A stretch of DNA of 64,000 nt from UBA4427 sp045106235 (lineage in GTDB: Bacteria; Myxococcota_A; UBA9160; UBA4427). Location: NCBI GenBank assembly GCA_045106235.1, contig JBGCEJ010000035.1:1-64000 (forward strand), written 5' to 3'. Shown piece by piece: positions 1 through 8,794 of this stretch (positions are counted from its first letter, which is position 1; each line of letters begins with the position of its first letter). The translations under genes were made by a program, and so were the position numbers. Below the pieces are notes generated by a model. That model did no database searches. It saw only the letters and a program-made list of their open reading frames with translations, and had not been told where the DNA came from.

Positions 1-1601
1 GCGGGGTTGATCGCGAAGGTACTGATATCGTCGTCGCCGAAGTTCACGACGTAGGCGAAGCGCCCGCTCGGATCGACGACCACGGACGAGGGGGAGCTCC
101 CGGTCGCCAAGGCCGCACCGACTTCACTGAGCGCTCCCGTCGTGGCGTTGATCGCGAAGGTGCTGATCGTAAAGGCATTCTCGTTCGCGACATACGCGAA
201 GCGGCCAGCCGAATCGACGGTCACGGAGAACGGACCGTCGCCCGTCGCCACCGGGGCACCCACGGCGCTGAGCGCCCCCGTCGCCGAATCGATCGAAAAC
301 GTGCTGACGGTATCGCTTCCGAAGTTTGCGACGTAAGCGAAGCGGCCGCTCGGGTCGACGGTCACGGAGAAGGGCTCCGTCCCGACCGAGACGGGCGTGC
401 CAACTTCGGTCAGCGCTCCGCTCGCAGCATTGATCGAGTACACGCTGACGGTGTTGCTTAACAAGTTCGCAACGTAGGCGAAGCGGCCCGCCGGATGAAT
501 CGTCGCTGACTGAGGACCGTTCCCCGCTGCCACAGACGACCCCATCGCGCTGAGAAGGCCGCTTGTTGGATCGATGGAGTATGTGCTGACACTGTCGCTC
601 GAGAAATTCGCAACATAAGCGAAACGCCGCGGCGGACTCACCGCGACGGATCCAGGCTCGCTCCCCGCGGCCGTCGCCGAGCCGACCGCGCTCAGCGCGC
701 CTGTGGCCGAATCGATCGCGAAAGTGCTGACGGTTCCGTCGTTTTCGTTCGCGACGTAAGCGAAGCGGCTGGTCGGATCCACCGTAATGGATTCCGGCCC
801 GTCTCCCGCTGCCACGGCGACGCCGACTGCGCTCAGCGCGCCCGTTGCGGAATCGATGGCGAAGGTGCTGAGATCGTCGCTGCCCTCATTCGCGACGTAG
901 GCGAAGCGTCCCGTCGGGTCGACCGTGACGGAAAACGGGGAGGTGCCTGCGGCGACCGCTGATCCGACTTCACTCAGCGCTCCGGTACTCGAATCGATCG
1001 CGAATGTGCTGACATCATCGTCAAGAGAATTGACCACGTAGGCAAAACGGCCAGAAGGATCAACTGTGACCGATTGCGGTGTGTCGCCCGTCGCGACCGC
1101 CACTCCGACTGCGCTGAGCGCTCCGGTTGCGGAATCGATTTCGAAGGTACCGAGATCATTGCTGCCGCCGTTCGTGACGTAGGCGAAGCGACCGGACGGA
1201 TCGACACTCACGGAGCTGGGACCGGTCAAGGACGAGACGGCTGAGCCCACTTCCGTGAGAGCGCCGGTCGCGGCGTTCAAAGCGAACGTACTCACATCAT
1301 CATCGTCTCGATTCGCGACGTAGACGAAGCGATCCGTCGGATCGACGGTGAGGGAGACCGCGCCGGCCCCCGCAGCGACGGCCGAGCCCACCTCGGTCAG
1401 CGCGCCGGACGCGAAATCGATAGCGAAGGTGCTGACCGTGCCGCTGGAATTCGCAACGTAGGCGAAGCGCCCGCTCGGGGCGACTGCCACAGACGCCGGG
1501 GCATTCCCCGTCGCAACCGCGGAACCCACTTCGCTGAGCGCGCCCGTCGCAGACTGAACGGCGAAGGTGCTGATGCTATTGCTAGCCGCGTTCGTGACGT
1601 A
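1..1601 (-). repeat. Tandem 141-bp coding repeats (beta-propeller blades)
   Basis: Eleven full units plus a partial one, each encoding 47 residues (the second has 46). The DNA itself is visibly repetitive: every unit contains a variant of the word for FAYVAN and of SATGALS. Copies differ enough to show they are old, not a fresh expansion. The array continues beyond the left edge. Confidence 0.85.
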
Positions 1602-2459
1602 CACGTGAAAGGCGACGTTTGCACAAGCCACCATCACGTTCGTTACATCCAAGTCACCGATCGTGCCAGATCCATTCGTGATCGTGCAGACCTGACCAGC
1701 GGGCTGCGTACGCACGCTCACGAGATAAGTGGAGCCACTCTCGATCGGCGTCGCAAAGGTAAAAGCGCCGTCCGCGCCAACGCTCAGATCGTCACCTGCG
1801 TTATTCTGAAGCGTGACGCTTCCTGCGAGTCCGCTCACCATGCCGCCCACCGACGAGACCGTCACGCAATTCACGACGACGTTCGTGAGATCGACGCCTG
1901 CAGTCGTTCCGGAACCGTTCGTCACGGTACAGGACTGCCCGCCCGGCTGGGTCAGAACCGTGACCGCGTAATCGGAACCCGTTTCAAGACTCGTGGGGAA
2001 AGTAAAGGCGCCATCCGCCGAAAGGTTGAGATCATCCCCCGCATTATTCTGAAGCGTGATGCTTCCCGAAAGTCCGTTCAACGTGCCACCGACCGTCGAG
2101 ATGGTCACGCAATTCACGGCCACGTTCAGGATGTCCTCACGGTCGATGGTGCCGGATCCATCCGAGACTGTGCACGCCTGCGAGACCGGCGGAGTAAGCA
2201 CCGTGACGGCGTAGACTTCCTCGTTCGCCATCTCTGTCTCGAAGAAAAATGGACCGTCGGCGGTCACTTCGAGATCGTCGCCCAAACTATTTTGCAGTGT
2301 GATGGCCCCGACGAGACCCGACATATTCCCGCCAACGGAGAATGACTTCGGGCCCCCTCCCCCGTCTTCGGCGCAGGCCAGTAGCCCCGAGAAGAGGAGC
2401 ACGAGAAACGAAAGCCGCAGGCCAGTCCGCCCACCCAAAATGGAACGCTTTAGAAACAT
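1..2459 (-). CDS. Repeat-built surface lipoprotein with YVTN-type beta-propeller (3' end outside window)
   Basis: The protein starts MFLKRSILGG and has a hydrophobic signal ending in a lipobox-like SGLLAC (Cys29), so it is probably a lipid-anchored envelope protein. Residues 42-284 are three tandem 81-residue repeats, each with a GDDL motif near the start and two Cys near the end (CTV.NGSGT and NCV). From residue 287 follow eleven complete repeats of 46-47 residues of the YVTN beta-propeller type (YVAN...STFAIDSATGALS.VG...PSGRFA); a twelfth is cut by the window edge. GGAG lies 9 bases before the ATG. The ligand is unknown. Propellers of this type bind ligands or proteins, and some relatives are lactonases, but I see no basis for an enzymatic call. 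It reads divergently from the DUF1330 gene. Confidence 0.85.
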   Translation of the reverse strand, partial: MFLKRSILGGRTGLRLSFLVLLFSGLLACAEDGGGGPKSFSVGGNMSGLVGAITLQNSLGDDLEVTADGPFFFETEMANEEVYAVTVLTPPVSQACTVSDGSGTIDREDILNVAVNCVTISTVGGTLNGLSGSITLQNNAGDDLNLSADGAFTFPTSLETGSDYAVTVLTQPGGQSCTVTNGSGTTAGVDLTNVVVNCVTVSSVGGMVSGLAGSVTLQNNAGDDLSVGADGAFTFATPIESGSTYLVSVRTQPAGQVCTITNGSGTIGDLDVTNVMVACANVAFHVYVTNAASNSISTFAVQSATGALSEVGSAVATGNAPASVAVAPSGRFAYVANSSGTVSTFAIDFASGALTEVGSAVAAGAGAVSLTVDPTDRFVYVANRDDDDVSTFALNAATGALTEVGSAVSSLTGPSSVSVDPSGRFAYVTNGGSNDLGTFEIDSATGALSAVGVAVATGDTPQSVTVDPSGRFAYVVNSLDDDVSTFAIDSSTGALSEVGSAVAAGTSPFSVTVDPTGRFAYVANEGSDDLSTFAIDSATGALSAVGVAVAAGDGPESITVDPTSRFAYVANENDGTVSTFAIDSATGALSAVGSATAAGSEPGSVAVSPPRRFAYVANFSSDSVSTYSIDPTSGLLSAMGSSVAAGNGPQSATIHPAGRFAYVANLLSNTVSVYSINAASGALTEVGTPVSVGTEPFSVTVDPSGRFAYVANFGSDTVSTFSIDSATGALSAVGAPVATGDGPFSVTVDSAGRFAYVANENAFTISTFAINATTGALSEVGAALATGSSPSSVVVDPSGRFAYVVNFGDDDISTFAINP
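1608..2336 (-). repeat. Three tandem 243-bp coding repeats
   Basis: Three units (2094-2336, 1851-2093, 1608-1850) encode 81-residue repeats with no length change between copies. They share the pattern VGG..SGL.G..TLQN..GDDL and CTV.NGSGT...V.NCV. They form the stalk or N-terminal domain of the partial lipoprotein. Confidence 0.85.
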
Positions 2460-2682
2460 GGTGCGGGGACTCCGTCCGAGCGACGCCACTGGCCCTTCGG
2501 CAAAAGAGCGGCGATAAGGATGAGTCTTCGGCATCGGCGCTCAAGTTCGACACCTTGAGTTTCACCCTCCACGCAATCCGTCGGGGGATATGGGAATCCG
2601 TTCTTCGTACCCTATCCTTCGCCACAGCGAAGAAACGACTTCGCCCACGTTTCAAAAAACACCCCAGTCAACAGGAGACCCT

Positions 2683-3054
2683 ATGACCCGCGATCCGCTC
2701 ACGCCCAACGCTGAAGAGGTCGCGGCTCTCCGCGACCAGGTCGGAGACGGTCCTGTTGTCATCCTCAATCTGCTGAAATACGTGGAGCCGGGTGGGCGCG
2801 AAGCCTTCGCCGAATACGCCGCTCTGAGTGGCCCCCTGCTTGCGGCACAGGGCGGCAGCGTCTTCTACATGGCCGAAGCCGGGCCCACCGTCGCGGGGGA
2901 CGATTGGGATACCGTCGCGATGATTCGATTCCCGAGCATCGAGGCCTTTATGGGGCTGGCGGGCAATCCCACCTATCTCGAAAAAGCGCCGGCCCTGCGC
3001 GAGGCGGCACTTGAGCGAACCCTTTGGATGGTGACCCAGCCGCCCGCCGAGTAA
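2683..3054 (+). CDS. DUF1330-like small protein
   Basis: A 123-residue soluble protein beginning MTRDPLTPNA. The pattern VVILNLLKYV...GREAFAEYAALSGPLL, then a beta strand ending WDTVAMIRFPSIEAFMGLAGNPTYLEKAPALREAAL, fits the DUF1330 / dimeric alpha-beta barrel family, which has no firmly assigned reaction. AGGAG lies 6 bases before the chosen ATG, so I preferred this start to the in-frame start upstream at 2590. It ends 9 bases before the DUF3604 gene, so the two are probably co-transcribed. Confidence 0.75.
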   Translation: MTRDPLTPNAEEVAALRDQVGDGPVVILNLLKYVEPGGREAFAEYAALSGPLLAAQGGSVFYMAEAGPTVAGDDWDTVAMIRFPSIEAFMGLAGNPTYLEKAPALREAALERTLWMVTQPPAE

Positions 3055-3063
3055 ACTGCGCAC

Positions 3064-5325
3064 ATGATCAGAATCGCCCTCCTCGTCAGTCTCGTCTTCG
3101 CCCTCATCCTTGGCGCCTGGTTCAACTATGTCGGCCAGGGCGGCCTCGGGGAGCACGAATCGCCGGGTGTGGTCACGGCCGAAAAACGCCCCGAGTCCTC
3201 GACCACGGTTCGGGAGAGTCAGATCGCCGAGGCCGCGGACCAGCTTCTCGTCTCGCGCCCCAAGCAGATCCTCTTTGGCGACCTCCACGTCCATACGACT
3301 TTTTCGTTCGACGCTTTCATGCTCAGCCTCCCCCTTCAAGGAGGCGAAGGCGCGCATCCACCCGCAGATGCCTGTGATTTCGCGCGCTTCTGTTCCGCGC
3401 TCGACTTCTGGTCCATTAACGATCACGCCGAGAGCATTAGTCCGCGCCATTGGAGCGAAACCGTCGAGACGATCCGCGCCTGCAACGAAGTCGCGGGCGC
3501 GGGCGGCGAGCCCGATACCGTTGCCTTCCTCGGCTGGGAATGGACGCAAGTCGGCTGGACGCCCGATGCCCATTTTGGCCACAAGAACGTCATCCTCCGG
3601 GATCTCGAAGACGGCGCCATTCCGACGCGACCGATCGGTGCGACCGGGACCCGGGAGCAGATGGTCTCGGCGAGCCCCTTTGAGAGCTTGGCCGCAGGCG
3701 CCGCGCTGCATGGTCTGGGCGAGGCCCGGCTGCACGACCTCGCTCGCTTCTTTAAGGAACGAACGGAGCTCGACATCTGCCCCCTCGGCGTTCCCGTACG
3801 CGACCTGCCGACCGATTGCGTGGAGGTCGTCGACAGCCCCGACCTCCTTTTCGACAAGCTGAACGATTGGGATGTCGCATCGATTGTGATCCCCCACGGC
3901 ACGACTTGGGGCTTCTACACGCCTCCGAGCGCCGACTGGGCGAAGCAGCTCGTAGGCCCTCTGCATGACGACAAGCGTCAAACACTCTTCGAGATCTACT
4001 CGGGACATGGCAATTCCGAGGACTACCGCGACTTTCGCGGCGTGACCTACGACGAAGCGGGGACCGCCTCGTGCCCTGATCCTCAACCGGACTATCTTCC
4101 CACCTGCTGGCAGGCGGGAGAGCTCATCCGAGAACGCTGCCTGTCAGGCGGTGAGACCGCCGAAGAATGCGAATCCCGCGCTGTCGTTGCCCGACAGGAT
4201 GCTGCGAACGCGGGCGGCCAGGCCTTCCTTACCGTACCCGGGACTCGCGGCGCGGATTGGTTCGACGCGGGGCAATGCAAGGACTGCGCTGAACCCTCTT
4301 TTAACTATCGCCCGGCCGGCTCGGCCCAGTACGTCACCGCGCTTTCGAATTTCGACACCGAAGATGGTGAACCGCGCCGTTTTCGCTTCGGCTTCCTCGC
4401 CTCGAGCGATAACCATTTCGCTCGCCCCGGGACTGGCTTCAAGGAGACGAACCGCGTGGGCTTCACCGAATCCCGCAGCAACGTATCCGATGTATCCCCA
4501 GCCCTCCGGAGCACCCTCTTCGCCCCGGAAGAAGAACCCGTAGCGCGCTCTCGCCCCTTCGACCGCGAGCGTTCCGAACTCGCCGGCTTTGCGATCGTGG
4601 AAATGGAGCGCCAAGCCTCGTTCTTTCTGACGGGTGGCCTCACCGCGGCGCATAGCATCGACCGCTCCCGGGAGTCGATCTGGGACTCTTTCGAGCGACG
4701 CGAAATCTACGGCACAAGCGGCCCGCGTATGCTGCTTTGGTTCGACCTGATCAATCCCCCCGGCACCCGGGGCAAGCCCGTCCCGATGGGCGGAGAAGTC
4801 GCGTCAAAGGAGAATCCTATCTTCCAGGTCCGCGCGGTCGGCTCCTTCGAACAGGAGCCGGGTTGCCCCGACTACGCCGCCAACGCCCTCGGCCCAGACC
4901 GACTCGAATCCATCTGCCGCGGCGAATGCTTCAACCCCTCGCCGACGCGCCGATCCATCACACGTATTGATGTCGTTCGCATCCGGCCCCAGAACGTCCC
5001 CGGCGAGCCGATTGCGCCGTTGATCGAAGATCCCTGGCGGAGCTTTGATTGCGACGGCAGCCCCGAGGGTTGCTCCGTCACCTTCAGCGACCCGGAATAC
5101 GCCGAGTTAGGACGAGATACGGTGTATTACGTCCGCGCGCATGAGGCGCCTGCGCCGGGAATCAATGCCGGAGGCGCGCGCTGCGAGCGCGATCCCGACG
5201 GCAACTGCCTTGAGGCCAATCTCTGCGCCGGAGGCCGGGATGAAAATTGCCTCTCCGAGCATGAGCCCCGGGCCTGGTCTTCGCCGATCTTCGTCGATTG
5301 GCCCCGAGATCCGTCGCGCGGCTGA
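3064..5325 (+). CDS. DUF3604 domain protein, exported, PHP-like metal-binding motif
   Basis: A 753-residue protein. Residues 1-20 are a hydrophobic signal or anchor, so it probably acts in the periplasm. Residues 70-85 read ILFGDLHVHTTFSFDAF, the hallmark of DUF3604: a D-H-x-H cluster like the metal-binding start of PHP-type phosphoesterases. Further family-type motifs are SINDHAES (about 119), LGWEWTQ (about 158), SSDNH in the middle and a beta-rich C-terminal half rich in Cys. The substrate is unknown. Copies of this family are common in marine and soil environmental genomes. The start is supported by in-frame signal-peptide logic; no strong ribosome binding site is visible, which fits coupling to the upstream gene. 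Confidence 0.8.
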   Translation: MIRIALLVSLVFALILGAWFNYVGQGGLGEHESPGVVTAEKRPESSTTVRESQIAEAADQLLVSRPKQILFGDLHVHTTFSFDAFMLSLPLQGGEGAHPPADACDFARFCSALDFWSINDHAESISPRHWSETVETIRACNEVAGAGGEPDTVAFLGWEWTQVGWTPDAHFGHKNVILRDLEDGAIPTRPIGATGTREQMVSASPFESLAAGAALHGLGEARLHDLARFFKERTELDICPLGVPVRDLPTDCVEVVDSPDLLFDKLNDWDVASIVIPHGTTWGFYTPPSADWAKQLVGPLHDDKRQTLFEIYSGHGNSEDYRDFRGVTYDEAGTASCPDPQPDYLPTCWQAGELIRERCLSGGETAEECESRAVVARQDAANAGGQAFLTVPGTRGADWFDAGQCKDCAEPSFNYRPAGSAQYVTALSNFDTEDGEPRRFRFGFLASSDNHFARPGTGFKETNRVGFTESRSNVSDVSPALRSTLFAPEEEPVARSRPFDRERSELAGFAIVEMERQASFFLTGGLTAAHSIDRSRESIWDSFERREIYGTSGPRMLLWFDLINPPGTRGKPVPMGGEVASKENPIFQVRAVGSFEQEPGCPDYAANALGPDRLESICRGECFNPSPTRRSITRIDVVRIRPQNVPGEPIAPLIEDPWRSFDCDGSPEGCSVTFSDPEYAELGRDTVYYVRAHEAPAPGINAGGARCERDPDGNCLEANLCAGGRDENCLSEHEPRAWSSPIFVDWPRDPSRG

Positions 5326-5381
5326 AACCAATTGCGCGGGCCAACGTATTGAATGGATGAACCCCCTGGAGGCACTCATCC

Positions 5382-6368
5382 ATGATGGATCGCACCCCAT
5401 TCTTTACTGCCCTCATGCTGATCGTATTATTCCTGGTTTCGATGCAAGTCGAATCCAGCGCGGTCGGTCCCCGCAATGCCGAACAGCCCCGAGAGCTCGG
5501 GCGCATCGAATGGCTTCGCGACTACGAAACCGCCCAGGCGCGAAGCGCCGCGGAAAGCAAGCCGATCTTCCTTCTCTTTCAGGAAGTCCCTGGCTGCCAG
5601 ACCTGCGTTTCTTTTGGCGCGGAGGTCCTCTCGAATCCGCTCCTGATCGAAGCCATCGAAGACGAATTCATCCCCCTCGCCATCCTCAATAATGAGGGCG
5701 GCGACGATCGGCGCGTTCTCCAGAAATTCGGAGAGCCCGCCTGGAATAACCCCGTCGTTCGTTTCATCGATGCGCAGGGGCAGGACCTGATCCCCCGCCG
5801 CGACCGAATCTGGCGGGCCGGCGAGATCGCCGAGCGCATGATCCAGTCGCTCGGCCAGTCGGATCGCCCCGTCCCGCCCTACCTCACAGCACTCCGCGAC
5901 GAGCTGAGCCCGCAGAAGATCGAAAAAGCAACGCTGTCCATGGGCTGTTACTGGGCGGGCGAGGCCTGCCTCGGCGAACTCCCAGGCTTGCTCTCCAGCC
6001 GAACCGGCGATCTCGGCGGTCGTGAAGTCGTCGAACTGCGCTACGACGCCACGCGCCTTCGCTACGAAGACCTACTCGCGCATGCTCGCACGAGCGACTG
6101 CGCCGATGGAGTCTTCGCGCATAACGAGGCGCAGCTGAGCGCCGCCACGAAACTCTTCGGCCCCGCGGCGCGCCTCGCCAAAGGCAAGGCGACGGATGCC
6201 TCCCGACGGAACCAGAAATTCCATCTCAAGCGCGCCAAGACCATCGCGGAGCTCGAACTCACCCCCGCCCAGGCCACAAAGCTCAACCATTCGGCCTGGA
6301 CAAAATCCGACCCCACCCCCCACCTCAGCCCCCGCCAGCGCAGCACCCTCAAGAAGGCCATGAACTAA
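5382..6368 (+). CDS. VPGCxT thioredoxin-like domain fused to a shortened MsrA-like domain
   Basis: A 328-residue exported protein; residues 8-27 form the signal. The N-terminal half is a thioredoxin-like fold with VPGCQTC (Cys72, Cys75), matching the Cys form of the VPGUxT thioredoxin-like (seleno)protein family, in which the first Cys is often selenocysteine. Residues 184-245 resemble the start of peptide methionine sulfoxide reductase A: GCYWAGEA with Cys189 at the catalytic position, then PGLLSSRTGDLGG, EVVELRYD and YEDLL. The later MsrA part is short and degenerate. GGAGG lies 9 bases before the first ATG. A role in periplasmic thiol or methionine redox repair is inference. Confidence 0.7.
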   Translation: MMDRTPFFTALMLIVLFLVSMQVESSAVGPRNAEQPRELGRIEWLRDYETAQARSAAESKPIFLLFQEVPGCQTCVSFGAEVLSNPLLIEAIEDEFIPLAILNNEGGDDRRVLQKFGEPAWNNPVVRFIDAQGQDLIPRRDRIWRAGEIAERMIQSLGQSDRPVPPYLTALRDELSPQKIEKATLSMGCYWAGEACLGELPGLLSSRTGDLGGREVVELRYDATRLRYEDLLAHARTSDCADGVFAHNEAQLSAATKLFGPAARLAKGKATDASRRNQKFHLKRAKTIAELELTPAQATKLNHSAWTKSDPTPHLSPRQRSTLKKAMN

Positions 6369-6373
6369 CAAAA

Positions 6374-6401
6374 GGGGCCGACCGCAAATGCGATCGGCCC
6401 C
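6374..6401 (+). terminator. Rho-independent-type hairpin after the thioredoxin/MsrA-like gene
   Basis: A GC-rich hairpin: a 12-base left arm at 6374-6385 starting GGGGCCGA, a loop AAAT, and a right arm at 6390-6401, with 11 of 12 positions paired. It begins 6 bases after the stop codon and is followed by CTCTCGTTCT. The reverse orientation has a short T-run (TTTT reading out at 6373-6370), so it may also serve the minus strand. Confidence 0.8.
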
Positions 6402-6531
6402 TCTCGTTCTGGGTCGCAGAAGAAGTCGGTGCGGCTCCCGGTCTCAGGCCCCAGCCCCCAGGCCTCAGGCCCCTCCAGCCGCATTCCAACCAGCTGCCCC
6501 GAGTGTCCCGAACTCCGCCCCTTCCTCTCGG

Positions 6532-7605
6532 CTAAAAGTCGATGACCGACCGAATCACTTCCCCGGCCTGCATGGCCCGGAACGCATCGTTCACTTCTTC
6601 GAGCTTGATCCGCCTCGAGATCATGCTTTCAAGGTCGAGCTTGCCGTTCTTCCAAAGGCTGAGCAGCTCCGGCATGAAGGTGCGCACGTTGGCGCTGCCG
6701 TACATGGAGCCGACCAGGGTCTTGTTCGCGTAGAAGAGTTCGAAGGCGCTGAACTGGACCATGTCTTCCATTCGGCCGACGCCGACGATGACGGCCTTAC
6801 CGCCCGTTCGGGCCGCGTCGTAGGTGGCGCGGATCGTGTGGGGGTTGCCGATGCATTCGAGGGCGAAATCGAAGCCCTCGCCGCCCGTGATCTTCATCTT
6901 CGCGTCTTCGAGACCGTCCGGCGTCGTCACATGGGTTGCACCGAAATGCTTCGCCTGCTCGAGCTTGTTTTCCATCGTATCGACCGCCAGGATCACCGAA
7001 GCACCCGCGATGCGCGCGCCTTGGATTGCCGAGATGCCGACGCCGCCACAGCCGAAGATGATGACCGAGGAACCCGGCGTGATGCCCGCCGTGTTGATCG
7101 AAGCGCCGACGCCCGTCGTCACGCCGCATCCGATGAGCGCGGCGACGTCGAGGGGAACATCCTTGTCGATCTTGACGACGCCCGCCTCGCCGATGATGAG
7201 TTCTTCGGCGAAGGTGCCGAGACCCGTCATGCCGGAGACCGGATTGCCGTCGATGCGGAAATTCGCGGACATGGCCTGGGGCCCCGTCTCCTTACAGAGG
7301 AAGGACTGCTGCCGAAGGCAGGGATTGCATACACTGCAGGCCGGCGTGAAGGAGAGAATCACGTGGTCGCCCACTCCGACGGAGGAAACGGCGTCACCCA
7401 CGGCCGTGACAACACCCGCACCCTCATGCCCAAGGATGCTCGGCGGCGGAGCCGGGATCGTCCCGTTCTGAACCGAGAGATCGGAATGGCAGACGCCACT
7501 CGCTGCGATTTTGACGCGAACATCTTTCACGCCCACATCGCCGAGTTCGACGTCGTCACGGATCTCAAGATCCTTATTCAGTTCAGTGAAAAGTGCGGCC
7601 TTCAT
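6532..7605 (-). CDS. Zinc-dependent alcohol dehydrogenase (MDR superfamily, class III-like)
   Basis: A 357-residue protein of typical family length. Catalytic zinc ligands are visible as Cys39 (GVCHSD) and His60-Glu61 (GHEGAG). The structural zinc loop is complete, with Cys90, Cys93, Cys96 and Cys104. The nucleotide-binding loop GCGGVG lies in VIIFGCGGVGISAIQGARIAG in the middle of the protein, so the cofactor is probably NAD(P). The overall pattern resembles class III and NDMA-dependent alcohol dehydrogenases, which oxidise alcohols to aldehydes. The substrate cannot be read from the sequence. It lies 115 bases downstream of the phosphotriesterase-like gene on the same strand, a pairing that suggests joint use in detoxification or catabolism (inference). 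Confidence 0.88.
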   Translation of the reverse strand: MKAALFTELNKDLEIRDDVELGDVGVKDVRVKIAASGVCHSDLSVQNGTIPAPPPSILGHEGAGVVTAVGDAVSSVGVGDHVILSFTPACSVCNPCLRQQSFLCKETGPQAMSANFRIDGNPVSGMTGLGTFAEELIIGEAGVVKIDKDVPLDVAALIGCGVTTGVGASINTAGITPGSSVIIFGCGGVGISAIQGARIAGASVILAVDTMENKLEQAKHFGATHVTTPDGLEDAKMKITGGEGFDFALECIGNPHTIRATYDAARTGGKAVIVGVGRMEDMVQFSAFELFYANKTLVGSMYGSANVRTFMPELLSLWKNGKLDLESMISRRIKLEEVNDAFRAMQAGEVIRSVIDF

Positions 7606-7720
7606 GAGGGCTCCTTCTTTCTATATTTTGTGCTGCTGGCTTACAGCTTCGCGCGCATCCCGCGCAGCGAACAGGTCTGTTTTGAAGCGTTGGAGGATAG
7701 CGCGGGGCAGCCCCGCTGGC

Positions 7721-8707
7721 TCAGGCCATCACCTCGAGCTTTGCGCCCTCGAAGAATCGCCGAGGATTGTCGACGGTCAGGCAATCAATCTGCTCATCGC
7801 TGATCCCGGCCTCCCTGAGCTGGGGAACAACCTTCTTCGAGAAGAAGGTCGGATCGAAGGCATCCGATGCCGACGCCAGTACCTCGCGGGGAATCGGCTC
7901 GCCCTTCCAGCACCAGACGGAGTCATGCGAAACCACGACCCGGTCTCCGGCCCCGGCCTGAATCAACTTGATCAGCGACGCGATCCGCTTCGCGTCCGGA
8001 AAGACCATATCGATCCCGAAGCGATCGAAGCCGAGATAGGAGCCGCCGCGCGCAAGTCCGAGATGGTAGGCATGATCGTCGGTTCCGCAGGAATGCCCGA
8101 TGATGATGCGATGCGCCGGCACGCCCAGATCCGTCAGGATCTTCTGCTGCAAATCGCCGCAGGTGCCCTGATCGGTATGGGTTGTAATCGGTGCACCGGT
8201 TTCATTCGACGCCTTCGCCGCGGCGTGCAGCACCATTTTTTCGTAGTCCGTGATCTCACCCGGGCCGCTGGCCACCTTGATGATGCCCGCCTTGATCTCG
8301 GTCCCTCCGATGCCCTGGGTCAGCTCATGAATGAAGAGCTCCGCCATCGCGTCTTCCTGCGAGCCGAAATTCGAACGCATATGCCAATACGGATATCCGC
8401 CTTCGGACTGTTTGTAGAGACCCGTCGCGCAGATGATATTGAAGCCGGTCTGCTGGGCGACCTTGGCCGCCAGCTCAACGTCGCGCCCCAAATCACTCGG
8501 ACATGGATCCAGCAGGGACGAAAAGCCAAGGTCCTTGAGCTCGCCGATCTTGTCGACACAGACGGCAATTTCATCTTCCTGGGAAAGGCCTGGATGTGTC
8601 GACACGCTGTCGCCGCCGGGATAGCCGATCACCAAATGCTCATGCATCAGCGTACGGCCGAGCTCTCCGGCTGTGATTTCTCCCGCTACGGTGGCGATCT
8701 TCGTCAT
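7721..8707 (-). CDS. Phosphotriesterase-family metal-dependent hydrolase
   Basis: A 328-residue amidohydrolase-fold protein. It starts MTKIATVAGEITAGELGRTLMHEHL: His22 and His24 form the HxH metal pair. Later motifs are PITTHTDQGT, IIGHSCGTDDHAYHL and VVSHDSVWCWKG, which supply the further His and Asp ligands expected in this family. Members are mostly lactonases or esterases with weak organophosphatase side activity; the true substrate is unknown. I chose the start at 8707 because GAGGAG lies 5-6 bases upstream; the frame stays open to 8773 but that extension looks untranslated. Confidence 0.85.
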   Translation of the reverse strand: MTKIATVAGEITAGELGRTLMHEHLVIGYPGGDSVSTHPGLSQEDEIAVCVDKIGELKDLGFSSLLDPCPSDLGRDVELAAKVAQQTGFNIICATGLYKQSEGGYPYWHMRSNFGSQEDAMAELFIHELTQGIGGTEIKAGIIKVASGPGEITDYEKMVLHAAAKASNETGAPITTHTDQGTCGDLQQKILTDLGVPAHRIIIGHSCGTDDHAYHLGLARGGSYLGFDRFGIDMVFPDAKRIASLIKLIQAGAGDRVVVSHDSVWCWKGEPIPREVLASASDAFDPTFFSKKVVPQLREAGISDEQIDCLTVDNPRRFFEGAKLEVMA

Positions 8708-8794
8708 CTGCTCTCCTCGGTCCCGGGCCGGTGATCCCGGCTCCTGTCCACAAGAAAAGCATATCCCAATCACGCCCGTCCGGTACGTCGCGAA

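Noticed and set aside
1..1601. 141-bp repeats considered as a satellite or CRISPR-like array
   Set aside because: Copies stay in one reading frame, encode a known repeat fold and have no spacers.
2668..4086. 472-codon minus-strand frame opposite the DUF1330/DUF3604 genes
   Set aside because: It is the antisense shadow of two well-supported plus-strand genes and has no start signal or family sequence.
6388..7803. 471-codon plus-strand frame opposite the alcohol dehydrogenase
   Set aside because: The minus strand carries all dehydrogenase motifs; the plus frame is low-complexity Arg/His-rich.
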